Source of the DNA: Pseudomonas orientalis
GTDB taxonomy: Bacteria; Pseudomonadota; Gammaproteobacteria; Pseudomonadales; Pseudomonadaceae
DNA length: 64,000 bases
NCBI RefSeq assembly: GCF_001439815.1
Contig: NZ_JYLM01000010.1
Location: forward strand, 186,001 to 250,000
Direction of reading: 5' to 3'
A model generated the notes under the pieces. That model had not been told where the DNA came from and searched no databases. It saw nothing but the letters and a program-made list of their open reading frames with translations. Positions 26,821 to 35,592 of this stretch are shown here, piece by piece (the stretch's first letter is position 1; the number at the start of each line of letters is the position of its first letter). The position numbers and the translations under genes were made by a program.

Positions 26821-28908
26821 CTAGAAACTGTAGGTGCCCGTCACCACCACACTGCGCGGCTCACCCGGCTGAATCTGCGCGACGCTGGTGGCCGAGGCGT
26901 AATAGCGTTTGTCGGCAATATTGTTCAGCGCAGCCCTCACGTCCCATTCTTTCTGACGGAACCCGGCCAGCGCGTCCCAGCGACCATAACCGGGTAACAC
27001 CACGGTATTGAGGTTGTCGGCATAACGATCACCGACCAGGGTCAGGCCGGTTTCCGCATACCAGCCCATCTGTGGTTTCCAGGTGATGAACACGCTGGCA
27101 TTGCGCTTGGCCACGTCGCTGATGCGCTTGCCTTCGAAACCATTGTTGTCCTCCTCGACCTTGGCGTCCTGCAGGCCGACGCCGCCGCGCACATACCAAT
27201 TGCCGACGAGCTTGCCGGTGGCGGTCAGCTCGATGCCGCGCGAACGTTGCTTGCCGGTCAGCAGGGTAATGGTGCGGTCGAGCGGGTCGCTGGTGCGGCG
27301 GTTGTAGAGTTCGAGTTCGTACACGGCCAGGGTGGTGCTCAAGCGGTCGTCGAGCCAGTCGCTTTTCACCCCGATTTCCTTCTGTTTGGTCAGCTCGGGG
27401 CTCAGGTCGTTGACGCTGCCGGCGGCGTTCGGCGTGATGCCGATCAAACCGCCGCCTGCCGGGGAGAATGTCTTGCTCCACGAGGCGTAGAAGGAGTGAT
27501 GCTCCAGCGGCGTCCACACCAGGCCGACGCGGGGGCTGGTGCTGTGGCTTTCGACGTCCTGTTGAGTGTTGAGCAGCTTGTTGGTGGTGTCCACGTCGAA
27601 GCGGTCATAACGCAGCCCGCCCAGCAGTTGCCACTGGTCGTTCAGGCGCAATTGGTCCTGCACGTACAAGGCGCGGCTTTCGACTTCAGTGTGGTTGTCG
27701 CTCGAAACGCTCATCCGCCCGGTGTGGCTGAGGTGACGGTTGGGTTGGTTCAGATCAAGGCTGGGTACAGCCTGGCCGCCCCGATTGGGCGCGGTGGCCG
27801 TGTAGAGTGTCGGGTCGCGGCGCTGGCTGCCCAGTTCAATCCCGGTGAGCAGGCGGTGCTCCAGCCCGAAGGTATCGAAACCCCCTTCCAGCTCGAGGTT
27901 GTTGAACACATTGCGGGTGGTCAGGTCCTGCTGCCAGTGCTGGCGGCTGACGGTGTTGGTTCTTGCGTCGTAGCCGGTCTGGTAGGTGTTGTCGAAATCG
28001 CTGTCGAGCTTGAACACGCCCAGGGTATGGCGCAGTTGCCAGTTGTCGTTGAGCTCATAGGCCAGCTTGGAGCGCAGGGACTGGGAGGTGTCATCGATGT
28101 AATCGCCGCTGGAAAAATAGGTGGTGCTGCGACTCACCTCCGCAGGGCGCCCATTGACCCCGGGGATGCCACGGTCCGGCGTGCGGTTGTAGCGGCTGTA
28201 TTCGTATTGCACCAGCCAGTTCAGCTCGGGCGTGAGTTGCCAGCTCATCGACGGTGCGAACAATTGGCGGTTGCCACTGACGCCATTGCGAAAGCTGTTG
28301 CTGTCCTGGTTGCCCATGTTCAGGCGCAGGCTGATGTTATCGCTGGGGTCGGTACTCAGGTCGGCGTACAGGCTGCGCATATCGTTGCTGCCGCCCTGGG
28401 CTTCGAGGCTGGAGCTGCGCCCGGGGGTGGGCAGTTTGCTTACACGGTTGACGATGCCGCCCTGGCCGCCGCGCCCATAGAGCACGGCGGCCGGGCCCTT
28501 CAGCACTTCGATACGCTCGATGTTGTGCAGGTCGCGCACGTATTGGCTGTCGTCGCGGATGCCGTCCAGGTAGAAGTCATTGCTCGCGTCAAAACCGCGG
28601 ATACGCAGGCTGTCGAAGCGTGTGTCGGCGCCGCTGCTGACGTTGGGAATACCGCTCAACGCCTGGCCCAGCTCGTTGGTGCCATAGGCGCGCAAGCTGT
28701 CGGTTTTCACCGAATCGATCGCCTGCGGCACATAACGCACGGCAGTTGCGGTGCGCGTGGCGGTGTTGCTTTGCTTGACGCGTGGATCGTCTTCATCGAC
28801 TTCGGCGCTGATCGAGGTGGCGGGCAAGACCGTGGCGGCACAGGCAAAACCGGCAGACAGCACAACAGAAAGCCCAAGGAAAATGGGCGTCAGGCGAGGG
28901 GCGGGCAT
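26821..28908 (-). CDS. TonB-dependent siderophore receptor
   Basis: An outer-membrane ferric-siderophore receptor of about 695 residues. A signal peptide (PIFLGLSVVLSAGFACAA) is followed directly by a plug domain with no N-terminal signalling extension, so it is not a FecA/FpvA-type transducer. The plug has SLRIRGFDASNDFYLDGIRDD and IEVLKGPAAVLYGRGGQGG. The rest is a 22-strand barrel ending in the aromatic terminus SVVVTGTYSF. The frame is open to 28980, but the upstream residues contain the Fur-like site, so the ATG at 28908 is chosen despite a poor ribosome site. The ligand cannot be read from sequence. Confidence 0.9.
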   Translation of the reverse strand: MPAPRLTPIFLGLSVVLSAGFACAATVLPATSISAEVDEDDPRVKQSNTATRTATAVRYVPQAIDSVKTDSLRAYGTNELGQALSGIPNVSSGADTRFDSLRIRGFDASNDFYLDGIRDDSQYVRDLHNIERIEVLKGPAAVLYGRGGQGGIVNRVSKLPTPGRSSSLEAQGGSNDMRSLYADLSTDPSDNISLRLNMGNQDSNSFRNGVSGNRQLFAPSMSWQLTPELNWLVQYEYSRYNRTPDRGIPGVNGRPAEVSRSTTYFSSGDYIDDTSQSLRSKLAYELNDNWQLRHTLGVFKLDSDFDNTYQTGYDARTNTVSRQHWQQDLTTRNVFNNLELEGGFDTFGLEHRLLTGIELGSQRRDPTLYTATAPNRGGQAVPSLDLNQPNRHLSHTGRMSVSSDNHTEVESRALYVQDQLRLNDQWQLLGGLRYDRFDVDTTNKLLNTQQDVESHSTSPRVGLVWTPLEHHSFYASWSKTFSPAGGGLIGITPNAAGSVNDLSPELTKQKEIGVKSDWLDDRLSTTLAVYELELYNRRTSDPLDRTITLLTGKQRSRGIELTATGKLVGNWYVRGGVGLQDAKVEEDNNGFEGKRISDVAKRNASVFITWKPQMGWYAETGLTLVGDRYADNLNTVVLPGYGRWDALAGFRQKEWDVRAALNNIADKRYYASATSVAQIQPGEPRSVVVTGTYSF

Positions 28909-28952
28909 GGGGAAATGTATCCGAATTGTCAGGGACGGGAAAGTGCGCGAAT

Positions 28953-28971
28953 GGTAATGCTTTGCATTTGC
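28953..28971 (-). promoter_or_regulatory. Fur-box-like 19-mer upstream of the TonB receptor
   Basis: On the minus strand GCAAATGCAAAGCATTACC agrees with the Fur consensus GATAATGATAATCATTATC at 13 of 19 positions by eye. It lies about 45 bases upstream of the receptor ATG, where iron repression would act. Confidence 0.5.
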
Positions 28972-29118
28972 TTGCGGCATCTATTCCCAAACGTATCGAC
29001 TGCTAATTTGTTACTTAGTGTGTTTTTTTAAAGGGGGGCTGGGATTTTTGAACGTTTGCCCAAGCGCAATAGGTCAGTGCTTAGAATTATTTAGCCTAAA
29101 TACAGGTGGTTCACGAAA

Positions 29119-29148
29119 TTGACACATAGTTCAACGCGCGCATAGGAT
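29119..29148 (+). promoter_or_regulatory. Sigma-70 promoter of a candidate sRNA or oprD leader
   Basis: A perfect -35 TTGACA (29119-29124) and TAGGAT (29143-29148) are 18 bases apart. The predicted start is near 29155. The next coding start is at 29317, beyond an intrinsic terminator. Confidence 0.5.
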
Positions 29149-29154
29149 TGCGTG

Positions 29155-29236
29155 CAACGCCTGTGGCTAACAGCCATGACTCATCCAATAAGAAAAGGCC
29201 CGCGGCAGTTCAGTCGTCCGCGGGCCTTGTTTTTTC
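29155..29236 (+). ncRNA. Candidate small RNA (about 80 nt) or terminated oprD leader
   Basis: The segment runs from the promoter above to a strong intrinsic terminator: AAGGCCCGCGG / CCGCGGGCCTT stem, then TGTTTTTTC. A small hairpin (TGGCTAACAGCCA) precedes it. No open frame of note is present. It could act in trans, or it could be an attenuator for the porin gene 80 bases downstream. I do not recognise a named Pseudomonas sRNA. Confidence 0.45.
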
Positions 29237-29316
29237 TGGAGAAAGTCGACACCGGAAAGTGATTTGGGGCCTGGTGTCATAGCGCGTACTCAACCAGTAA
29301 TAAGGAATATAAGAAC

Positions 29317-30603
29317 ATGTTGAAGCAACGGATGAGTCTGATCGCTCTGGGGATTTTGAGCGCATCGACGGCGATGGCGAACGACCAGGAGCAATCCAAG
29401 GGTTTCGTTGAAGACAGCCACCTGAACATTGCAGCACGCAACGCCTACATCAGCCGTGACTACAAGAACGGCAAGCAGGACAAGGCCGAGTGGGGCCAGG
29501 GCTTCATCGGCAAGTTCGAGTCCGGCTTCACCCAGGGCACTGTCGGGGTGGGTGTGGACGTGATCGGCCAATACGCCATCCGTCTGGACGGTGGTAAAGG
29601 TCGCAGCGGCGCCGGCGGTATCGACTTCTTCAAGCAAGGCGACAGCGGCGAAGCGGCCAACGACCTGGCCAAAGGCGGCGCAGCCGTCAAGGCGCGCATT
29701 TCCAACACCGTGATCAAATACGGTCAGCAGATGCCGGCCGTGCCGGTCCTGCAGTACGACAACTCGCGCCTGTTGTCGGAAACCTACGAGGGCACCTCGA
29801 TCGTTTCCAAGGAAATCGCCGGCCTGCAACTGGACGCCGGGCACTTCACCAAGGAAGCCCGCAAGAGCGCTGAGGGCAGCGACAGCGGCCGCCTGAAGAG
29901 CATCAACTACATTGGTGGCAGCTACAAATTCACCGAAAGCCTGTCGGCTGCCTTGTACGCCTCCGATATGCAGGACGTGCTGAAGAAGCAATACGTCAAC
30001 GTCAACTACGTGCTGGCGCTGCCAGAGAAGCAGTCGCTGACCTTTGACTTCAACGGCTACAAAACCAAGCTGGACCGCAGCTTCGCCCTGGAAAACCAAG
30101 GTGATGCGGACGCGCGCGACAACAAGATCTGGAGCCTGGGCGCTACCTGGGCTGTTGGCCCGCACAGCTTCACCGTCGCCCACCAGCGCAGCACCGGCGA
30201 CACCGGCTACCTGTACGGCGGCTACCGCAACGCAGGCGGTGTCGGCGACGGCGGCAATACCATCCTGCTGGCCAACTCCTACTGGTCCGACTTCAACGGC
30301 AAGGACGAGCGCTCCTGGCAAGCCGGTTACGGCATCGACTTCACCACCTTCGGTGTACCGGGCCTGACCTACAACGTTGCCTACGTGCGCGGTACCAACA
30401 TCGACGACGGCACCGGCCGTGGCGATGGCACCGAGCGTGAAATCTGGAACCAGTTCAAGTATGTGGTCCAGAGCGGTCCGGCCAAAGACCTGAGCCTGCG
30501 TGCGCGTGCCTCTTGGTTGCGCGTTTCCAACAACGCCAGCAACTACAACGTAGGCGGTAACGAGCTGCGCCTGTTCGCCGACTACCCGATCAATGTTTTC
30601 TGA
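29317..30603 (+). CDS. OprD-family outer-membrane porin
   Basis: A 428-residue substrate-specific porin. The signal peptide ends STAMAND. The OprD features follow: GFVEDSHLNIAARNAYISRDY, DVIGQYAIRLDGGKG, the loop QMPAVPVLQYDNSRLLSETY, and the barrel closing in ELRLFADYPINVF with the terminal Phe expected of outer-membrane barrels. OprD relatives take up basic amino acids, small peptides or aromatic acids; the specificity cannot be read here. AAGGAATATAAGAAC lies upstream of the ATG. It is followed by a strong terminator. Confidence 0.93.
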   Translation: MLKQRMSLIALGILSASTAMANDQEQSKGFVEDSHLNIAARNAYISRDYKNGKQDKAEWGQGFIGKFESGFTQGTVGVGVDVIGQYAIRLDGGKGRSGAGGIDFFKQGDSGEAANDLAKGGAAVKARISNTVIKYGQQMPAVPVLQYDNSRLLSETYEGTSIVSKEIAGLQLDAGHFTKEARKSAEGSDSGRLKSINYIGGSYKFTESLSAALYASDMQDVLKKQYVNVNYVLALPEKQSLTFDFNGYKTKLDRSFALENQGDADARDNKIWSLGATWAVGPHSFTVAHQRSTGDTGYLYGGYRNAGGVGDGGNTILLANSYWSDFNGKDERSWQAGYGIDFTTFGVPGLTYNVAYVRGTNIDDGTGRGDGTEREIWNQFKYVVQSGPAKDLSLRARASWLRVSNNASNYNVGGNELRLFADYPINVF

Positions 30604-30638
30604 TTGATCGCGCGTCGCGCCTGATGCCAGGCAATAAA

Positions 30639-30666
30639 AAAACCCCGACTGGTTCGGGGTTTTTTT
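30639..30666 (+). terminator. Terminator between the porin and convergent oxidoreductase
   Basis: AACCCCGA and TCGGGGTT form a stem flanked by A-rich and T-rich runs (AAAAAAACC / TTTTTTT), so it can serve both convergent genes. Confidence 0.88.
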
Positions 30667-30683
30667 ATGGTTGAGAAGCAAAC

Positions 30684-31682
30684 TTATTGGAGGGTAATGG
30701 TGACTTTGCCTTTTGCCCTGCCCTGATCGACGTACCGCAACGCCTCTGCGGTCGATTCAAACGGGAAAGAGCGATCGATAACCGGTTTGATAACGCCCGC
30801 CTCGATCAACGCGGTGATGTTCTGCAGTTGCATGCCGTCGGCATGCATAAACAAAAATGCATAGCTCACCCCGCGCTTGCGGGCTTTTCTGCGAATGCCG
30901 CTGCTCAGCAGACGCATGACCTGCCCCAGCACCCAGGGCAAGCCTTGCGCTTGGGCAAACTGCGCGGTCGGCGGCCCCGACAGGGAAATAAGCTGTCCGC
31001 CAGGCTTGAGCACCTTGAGCGATTTCTCCAGTACATCACTGCCGAGGCTGTTCAACACCACGTCGAAATCGCGCAACTCGTTGGCAAAGTCCTGCTGTTT
31101 GTAATCGATGACCACATCCGCCCCAAGTGCTTTCACCCATTCGACATTCGCGGTACTGGTGGTGGTCGCAACAAAGGCGCCGAGGTGTTTGGCGAGCTGG
31201 ATCGCGAGCGTGCCGACACCGCCGGAACCGGCATGAATCAACACCCTCTGGCCTTTTTTCACCTGGGCGGTTTCAACCAGCACCTGCCAGGCCGTCAAGG
31301 CGGCCAAGGGCATGGCAGCTGCTTCGGCCATGCTCAGGTTCGCCGGTTTGAACGCCAGCGCATTTTCATTCACGGCGATCAACTCGGCAAACGTGCCGAT
31401 CCGCGACTCGGGAGGACGCGCATAGACCTCGTCTCCCGGCTTGAAGCGCGTGACCGCCGCTCCTGTGCGAACGACCACCCCGGCCAGATCATTGCCCAAT
31501 ATCAATGGAAACCTGTAGGGCAGGATCAGTTTGAATTCCCCCGTGCTGATCTTCGAGTCCAGCGGGTTCACGCTCGCTGCATGCACCTGGATCAGCACGT
31601 CATGCACACCGACCGCAGGGTCGGGCACTTGGCCAATCCTTCCGTCCTGTTTGCCGTAGCGGTCGATAAAAAATGCCTTCAT
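30684..31682 (-). CDS. Zinc-type NADP-dependent alcohol dehydrogenase/quinone reductase-like oxidoreductase
   Basis: A 332-residue MDR-superfamily enzyme (MKAFFIDRYGKQDG start). The GroES-like part has DVLIQVHAASVNPLDSKI and ILGNDLAGVVVRTGA. The nucleotide-binding part has RVLIHAGSGGVGTLAIQLAKHLGA. No zinc-binding Cys cluster is visible, which fits the quinone-oxidoreductase branch. The ATG overlaps the stop of the SDR gene, and the three genes 33620-30684 form one operon. It probably reduces enones or quinones (inference). Confidence 0.85.
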   Translation of the reverse strand: MKAFFIDRYGKQDGRIGQVPDPAVGVHDVLIQVHAASVNPLDSKISTGEFKLILPYRFPLILGNDLAGVVVRTGAAVTRFKPGDEVYARPPESRIGTFAELIAVNENALAFKPANLSMAEAAAMPLAALTAWQVLVETAQVKKGQRVLIHAGSGGVGTLAIQLAKHLGAFVATTTSTANVEWVKALGADVVIDYKQQDFANELRDFDVVLNSLGSDVLEKSLKVLKPGGQLISLSGPPTAQFAQAQGLPWVLGQVMRLLSSGIRRKARKRGVSYAFLFMHADGMQLQNITALIEAGVIKPVIDRSFPFESTAEALRYVDQGRAKGKVTITLQ

Positions 31683-32461
31683 GGTAGATAGCGCTGCGCC
31701 ACGGTGGACTGCTTGATCTGCGCCAAAAGTCCCTGACGCGCGGTTTGCAGCGCATCCCAACGCTCGCCTTCCTGCAGCGCCGGGATGGTCACCGGTTCGC
31801 GACGGTCGAAGCCCAGCAGCGCGGCATCCACCAGCGCATCCACTTCCATGATTTCGCTCAAGGTATTGATGTCGATACCGGCGCGATCCCAGATTTCCGT
31901 ACGGGTGGCAGCGGGCAGTACGGCTTGCACGTAAACACCTTGAAGCGACAGTTCCAGGCTCAAGCCCTGGGACAGGAACAGCACAAACGCCTTGGTCGCC
32001 CCATACACCGACATGCCGAACTCAGGCGCCAGCCCCACCACCGAACCGATGTTGATGATCGAGCCTTCACCTGCCTTGGCCAGGCGCGGTGCAATGGCGC
32101 TTGCGAGCCGTACCAGCGCGGTGGTGTTGAGGGCCACCAGTTGCGCAACGCTGTCGGTGCTTTGCTCGATAAAGGTGCCCGATTGCGCGGCGCCGGCATT
32201 GTTGACGAGGATGCCGATATGCGCGTCATCGCGCAGGCGCGCTTCGACGGTGTGCAGGTCGGTGATTTGCGTCAGGTCGGCCTGGAGCACCTCGATGGCG
32301 ACGTTGTGTTTGTCGCGCAAGGTGGCGGCGAGCGTTTCCAGGCGTGAGTGATCGCGGGCGACCAACACCAGGTCATGCCCGCGTTGAGCGAAACGCTCGG
32401 CATAAACCGCGCCGATGCCGGTGGAAGCGCCAGTGATTAGAACGGTAGGGCGAGTGGTCAT
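31679..32461 (-). CDS. SDR-family NAD(P)-dependent oxidoreductase
   Basis: A 260-residue classical short-chain dehydrogenase. TGASTGIG lies at residues 10-17, NNAG at 87-90, and the catalytic triad is Ser140, Tyr153 and Lys157 (INIGS...YGATK). It is the middle gene of the operon between the OYE-type reductase and the MDR enzyme. The substrate is unknown. Confidence 0.88.
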   Translation of the reverse strand: MTTRPTVLITGASTGIGAVYAERFAQRGHDLVLVARDHSRLETLAATLRDKHNVAIEVLQADLTQITDLHTVEARLRDDAHIGILVNNAGAAQSGTFIEQSTDSVAQLVALNTTALVRLASAIAPRLAKAGEGSIINIGSVVGLAPEFGMSVYGATKAFVLFLSQGLSLELSLQGVYVQAVLPAATRTEIWDRAGIDINTLSEIMEVDALVDAALLGFDRREPVTIPALQEGERWDALQTARQGLLAQIKQSTVAQRYLP

Positions 32462-32519
32462 GATGTCAGCTCTTTATCAGGGACAGGGAGTGGGATGGAT
32501 GCAGATAAAACAGGCTCGG

Positions 32520-33620
32520 TCAGTTCGCGGCAGCGCTTGATTCGGCCAGCGTCGGGTAGTCGATGTAGCCCGTCGCACCGCCGCCGTAGAGCGTGGCGGG
32601 GTCGAAGGCGGACAGTGACGCGCCGGCCTTGAACCGCTCCACCAGATCGGGATTGGCGATAAATGGGCGACCAAAGGCGATCAGGTCGGCCTTGTCATGC
32701 GCAAGGCGCGCCTCGGCCAGGTCAAGGTCATAGCCGTTGTTGGCGATGTAGGTGTTCCTGAAGCGTTGGCGCAAGGCGTCGAAATCAAAGGGCGCCACGT
32801 CACGTGGCCCGCCGGTCGCGCCTTCGACGACGTGCAGATAAACGATGTCCAGCGCATTGAGTTGATCGACGATGTAATCGAACTGCGCCTGTGGATCGCT
32901 GCTCGACACACCATTGGCCGGCGACACCGGCGAAAGGCGAATACCCGTGCGATCGGCACCAATCTCGGCGACCACCGCCGCCGTCACCTCCAGCAACAAC
33001 CGCGCACGGTTTACGATCGAACCGCCGTAGGCATCCGTACGCTGGTTGGCGCCATCCTTGATGAACTGATCCAGCAAATAGCCGTTCGCACCGTGGATCT
33101 CCACGCCATCGAAGCCTGCGGCGATGGCGTTTGCCGCCGCCTGGCGGAAATCATTGACGATGCCCGGCAGCTCGTCGGTCTCCAGCGCTCGCGGCTCGGA
33201 AACGTCCTCGAAGCGATTGTTGACGAACACCTTGGTCGCGGGCCGAAGCGCGGAAGGCGCGACCGGCGCCGCGCCTTGGGGCTGCAGATCCACGTGGGAC
33301 ACACGGCCCACATGCCACAGCTGCAGGAACATTTTCCCACCCGTGGCATGCACGGCATCGGTCACCTTGCGCCAGCCTTCTATCTGCGCCTGCGTGTAAA
33401 TGCCTGGCGTGTCTTGATAACCCTGGCCTTGCTGCGAGATCTGCGAGGCTTCGGAAATCAGCAAGCCCGCGCTGGCCCGCTGGCTGTAATAGGCAGCCGC
33501 GAACTCACTCGGCACCAGACCCTTGCCGGCGCGATTGCGCGTGAGTGGCGCGAGAACCATACGGTTCGACAGCGTCAGGTTGCCCAGTGTGTAGGGAGTA
33601 AACAGATTCAGATCGCTCAT
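32520..33620 (-). CDS. Old yellow enzyme-family alkene reductase (NemA-like)
   Basis: A 366-residue FMN beta/alpha barrel. Signatures are LFTPYTLGNLTLSNRMVLAPLTRNR, QLWHVGRVSHVDLQP, the His/Asn pair in GVEIHGANGYLLDQFIKDG, and RLSPVSPANG. It reduces activated C=C bonds, nitro-esters and related electrophiles. It is first in a three-gene operon transcribed away from a TetR regulator, the arrangement seen for nemRA-type systems that sense electrophiles. Confidence 0.9.
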   Translation of the reverse strand: MSDLNLFTPYTLGNLTLSNRMVLAPLTRNRAGKGLVPSEFAAAYYSQRASAGLLISEASQISQQGQGYQDTPGIYTQAQIEGWRKVTDAVHATGGKMFLQLWHVGRVSHVDLQPQGAAPVAPSALRPATKVFVNNRFEDVSEPRALETDELPGIVNDFRQAAANAIAAGFDGVEIHGANGYLLDQFIKDGANQRTDAYGGSIVNRARLLLEVTAAVVAEIGADRTGIRLSPVSPANGVSSSDPQAQFDYIVDQLNALDIVYLHVVEGATGGPRDVAPFDFDALRQRFRNTYIANNGYDLDLAEARLAHDKADLIAFGRPFIANPDLVERFKAGASLSAFDPATLYGGGATGYIDYPTLAESSAAAN

Positions 33621-33766
33621 GGGTGTTTGTTCCGTGCCCGTGGGTGAAAGTCATAGCGCTTGGGATTAGGATGATGACCGAAATCTAAACTGTCAACGGT
33701 TTTGATTATGAATGACATCTATGTATCATTGGCCAATGAATTTCAGCGGTAGCGAGGTTATCGAAC
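33621..33766. promoter_or_regulatory. Divergent promoter/operator region of the OYE operon and tetR-like gene
   Basis: The gap is A+T-rich in its centre. It contains AATGACATCTATGTATCATT (33712-33731), an imperfect dyad with arms AATGA and TCATT, next to ATTGGCCAAT, a perfect 10-bp palindrome at 33728-33737. These are plausible operators for the TetR protein. No binding data are implied. Confidence 0.45.
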
Positions 33767-34342
33767 ATGCGCGTATCCAAGGCCCAGGCCCAGGCAAACC
33801 GGGAGCACATCGTCGAAACGGCTTCAGTCGTGTTTCGCGAGCGCGGCTTTGACGGCGTCGGCGTGGCCGACCTGATGGCCGCCGCCGGCTTCACCCATGG
33901 CGGCTTCTACAAACATTTCGGCTCCAAGGCCGACCTGATGGCCGAAGCTTCGGCCAACAGCCTCGCGCACTCCCTGGCCGGCGCCGAAAAGTTGAGCGTG
34001 AAGGATTTCGTGGATATGTATGTGTCCAGGGAACATCGCGACAGCCGCGCCACGGGGTGCACCATGGCGGCGTTGTGCGGTGATGCGGCGCGTCAGTCGG
34101 GGGAATTGAAATCGGCCTTTGCGCAGGGCATCGAGCACATGTTGCAGACGCTCGGCGAAAAATGCCCGACCGGTTCGGATGAGGCGCCGGAAGAGGCGCG
34201 GGCGAAAATGATTGATCTGCTCGCGCGTGCGGTGGGCGCGATTATGTTGTCGCGGGCTTGTCCGGATGATTCGGCGTTGGCGGATGAGATTTTGGAGGTG
34301 TGTAGGGCGCGGATGGGTGGGGCGTTGTCGATTGAGTCGTAG
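33767..34342 (+). CDS. TetR/AcrR-family transcriptional regulator
   Basis: A 191-residue repressor. The N-terminal HTH covers residues about 8-55 (ANREHIVETASVVFRERGFDGVGVADLMAAAGFTHGGFYKHFGSK). The C-terminal ligand domain contains Cys residues in RATGCTMAALCGDAARQ, a pattern found in NemR-type electrophile sensors in which Cys is oxidised. It is divergent from the OYE operon and is probably its repressor. Confidence 0.9.
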   Translation: MRVSKAQAQANREHIVETASVVFRERGFDGVGVADLMAAAGFTHGGFYKHFGSKADLMAEASANSLAHSLAGAEKLSVKDFVDMYVSREHRDSRATGCTMAALCGDAARQSGELKSAFAQGIEHMLQTLGEKCPTGSDEAPEEARAKMIDLLARAVGAIMLSRACPDDSALADEILEVCRARMGGALSIES

Positions 34343-34454
34343 AGTGGGAGGCGCTGCGGAGGCGGACGGTAATGGTCACTACAGCGCCTATATCGGTTGA
34401 TGTCTCTAGGCTAGTATTGGAGATATCAGCAACCGTATGACAAGGAAGGTCGTA

Positions 34455-35096
34455 ATGGATCTACACAACGAGTTCGAAAAAAGTAAATTCTTTCATAGTG
34501 CCCGGATCGACCGCCGCTCTGCCGACGCATTGGTCGGCTTGGCCGCTGGTTTGACGGCTGATGGTGTAGTGACCACTGGCGAAGCTCTATTTCTAAAACA
34601 GTGGCTGGACACCAATCTGGTTCATCTTGATGATCCAGTAATAAATCTTCTGTACTCCCGCTTATCGAGCATGCTTCAAGACAACGTCTTGGACGCTGAC
34701 GAATCCCAAGAGCTGCTTAGTCTTTTGCGCAGTTTCTCTGGCCTGCCTTTACAACGTCCTAAGGGTGTTGAGCCGGGTTTTGTCGCGCCTAACGATTTGC
34801 CTTTCAATGCACCTGAGCCTGATCTGATCTGGGACGGCAAGATGTTCGTTTTCACCGGGATCATGGCTTACGGACCTCGCAAGGATTGCCAAGCGCTGAT
34901 AGAAGAGCGCGGGGCGCTGATTGCTGGAGGGGTGAGTAAGAAAGTGCATTATCTAGTCGTTGGCAGCGTCGGTAACGAGCAATGGCGCCACAGCAGTTAT
35001 GGCACCAAAATCATGAAGGCGGTGGAGCTTCGCGAAGCGGGGGCGCCGATAGCCATTGTTGGTGAGAGTCATTGGCAGCGTATGCTGTTTGGTTGA
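34455..35096 (+). CDS. TerB-like plus BRCT domain protein
   Basis: A 213-residue protein of two parts. Residues about 15-100 are helical with an acidic TerB-like pattern (ALVGLAAGLTADGVVTTGEALFLKQWL, DNVLDADESQELLSLL). Residues about 125-210 form a BRCT domain (GKMFVFTGIMAYGPRKDCQALIEERGALI, VHYLVVGSVGNEQW, GTKIMKAVELREAG, IVGESHWQ) like that of NAD-dependent DNA ligase. An earlier ATG at 34437 overlaps the ribosome site AAGGAAGG that serves 34455. The protein is cytoplasmic with a possible DNA-damage or nick-recognition role (inference). It sits at the edge of the accessory region. Confidence 0.75.
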   Translation: MDLHNEFEKSKFFHSARIDRRSADALVGLAAGLTADGVVTTGEALFLKQWLDTNLVHLDDPVINLLYSRLSSMLQDNVLDADESQELLSLLRSFSGLPLQRPKGVEPGFVAPNDLPFNAPEPDLIWDGKMFVFTGIMAYGPRKDCQALIEERGALIAGGVSKKVHYLVVGSVGNEQWRHSSYGTKIMKAVELREAGAPIAIVGESHWQRMLFG

Positions 35097-35188
35097 GGCT
35101 TCGTTGCTTTCACCGAGATTTGAACGCGCCTGGTTGCATGCTGCAACGGCGTTCATGCCAGTGTTTGCTCGATTTGTCTTGATATTGC

Positions 35189-35214
35189 TATCGCGAGCAA
35201 GCTCGGTTCTTACA
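35189..35214. repeat. Degenerate single REP sequence
   Basis: ATCGCGAGCAAGCTCGGTTCTTACAG is one arm of the GTAGGAGC-type REP with two changes. No partner arm is visible. Confidence 0.55.
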
Positions 35215-35296
35215 GAGAGAGTCTCGCTGGCGGTGCCGCTGTATTGGATGAAGCCTTCGTAGCTTTTGACCGCTCCTGCAAAAACCAAACGCGCAC

Positions 35297-35326
35297 AAAA
35301 AAGGCCCACCTTTCGGTGAGCCTCTT
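35297..35326 (-). terminator. Minus-strand terminator downstream of a tRNA-like tail
   Basis: On the minus strand GGCTCACC GAAA GGTGGGCC is followed by TTTTTTG. It lies just after the tRNA 3'-end-like sequence, as terminators do behind real tRNA genes. Confidence 0.65.
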
Positions 35327-35338
35327 TCAATGTGCGTA

Positions 35339-35362
35339 TGGTGCGGGACCAGGAGTCGAACC
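35339..35362 (-). other. Degenerate tRNA 3'-end copy (possible attachment-site remnant)
   Basis: On the minus strand GGTTCGACTCCTGGTCCCGCACCA ends in CCA and differs from the tail of the tRNA-Thr at 46944 by one missing base and one substitution. The 5' part of the T-stem does not pair, so this is not a functional tRNA. Such tails mark integration sites of tRNA-targeting elements. Confidence 0.5.
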
Positions 35363-35460
35363 AATCAATAACTTATTGATGACGTTCGTTATTATCTATG
35401 AGACTGCGCTTTTCTACCTCTAAAACTACCTCAAGAGCGCTTGCTTGTTGATTGCGTAAT

Positions 35461-35503
35461 TGCATGGCCTTGACCACCCATTTGCATTCGATTTAACCAG
35501 TGC
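35461..35503. mobile_element. IS21-family terminal fragment (left copy)
   Basis: TGCATGGCC, TTGACCA, CCATTTGCATTCG and ACCAGTGCA follow the same order as the IS21-type end at 43721-43781, with one internal repeat missing. No transposase lies next to it, so only an end remains. Confidence 0.45.
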
Positions 35504-35592
35504 ACATCGTATCCATGACTGGCTAAATTCAACCCGAAGGGGACGCGGTGGGATCGTCACCATGGCACGGGATAAAGCCTGTGCAACGGCCG

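Noticed and set aside
27247-30681. Long antisense frames opposite the TonB receptor and OprD genes
   Set aside because: The sense-strand proteins are unmistakable family members. The antisense frames are by-products of high-G+C coding and read through several unrelated regions.
35339-35362. Functional tRNA gene on the minus strand
   Set aside because: Only the 3' tail is present; it is one base short and the T-stem partner strand does not pair.
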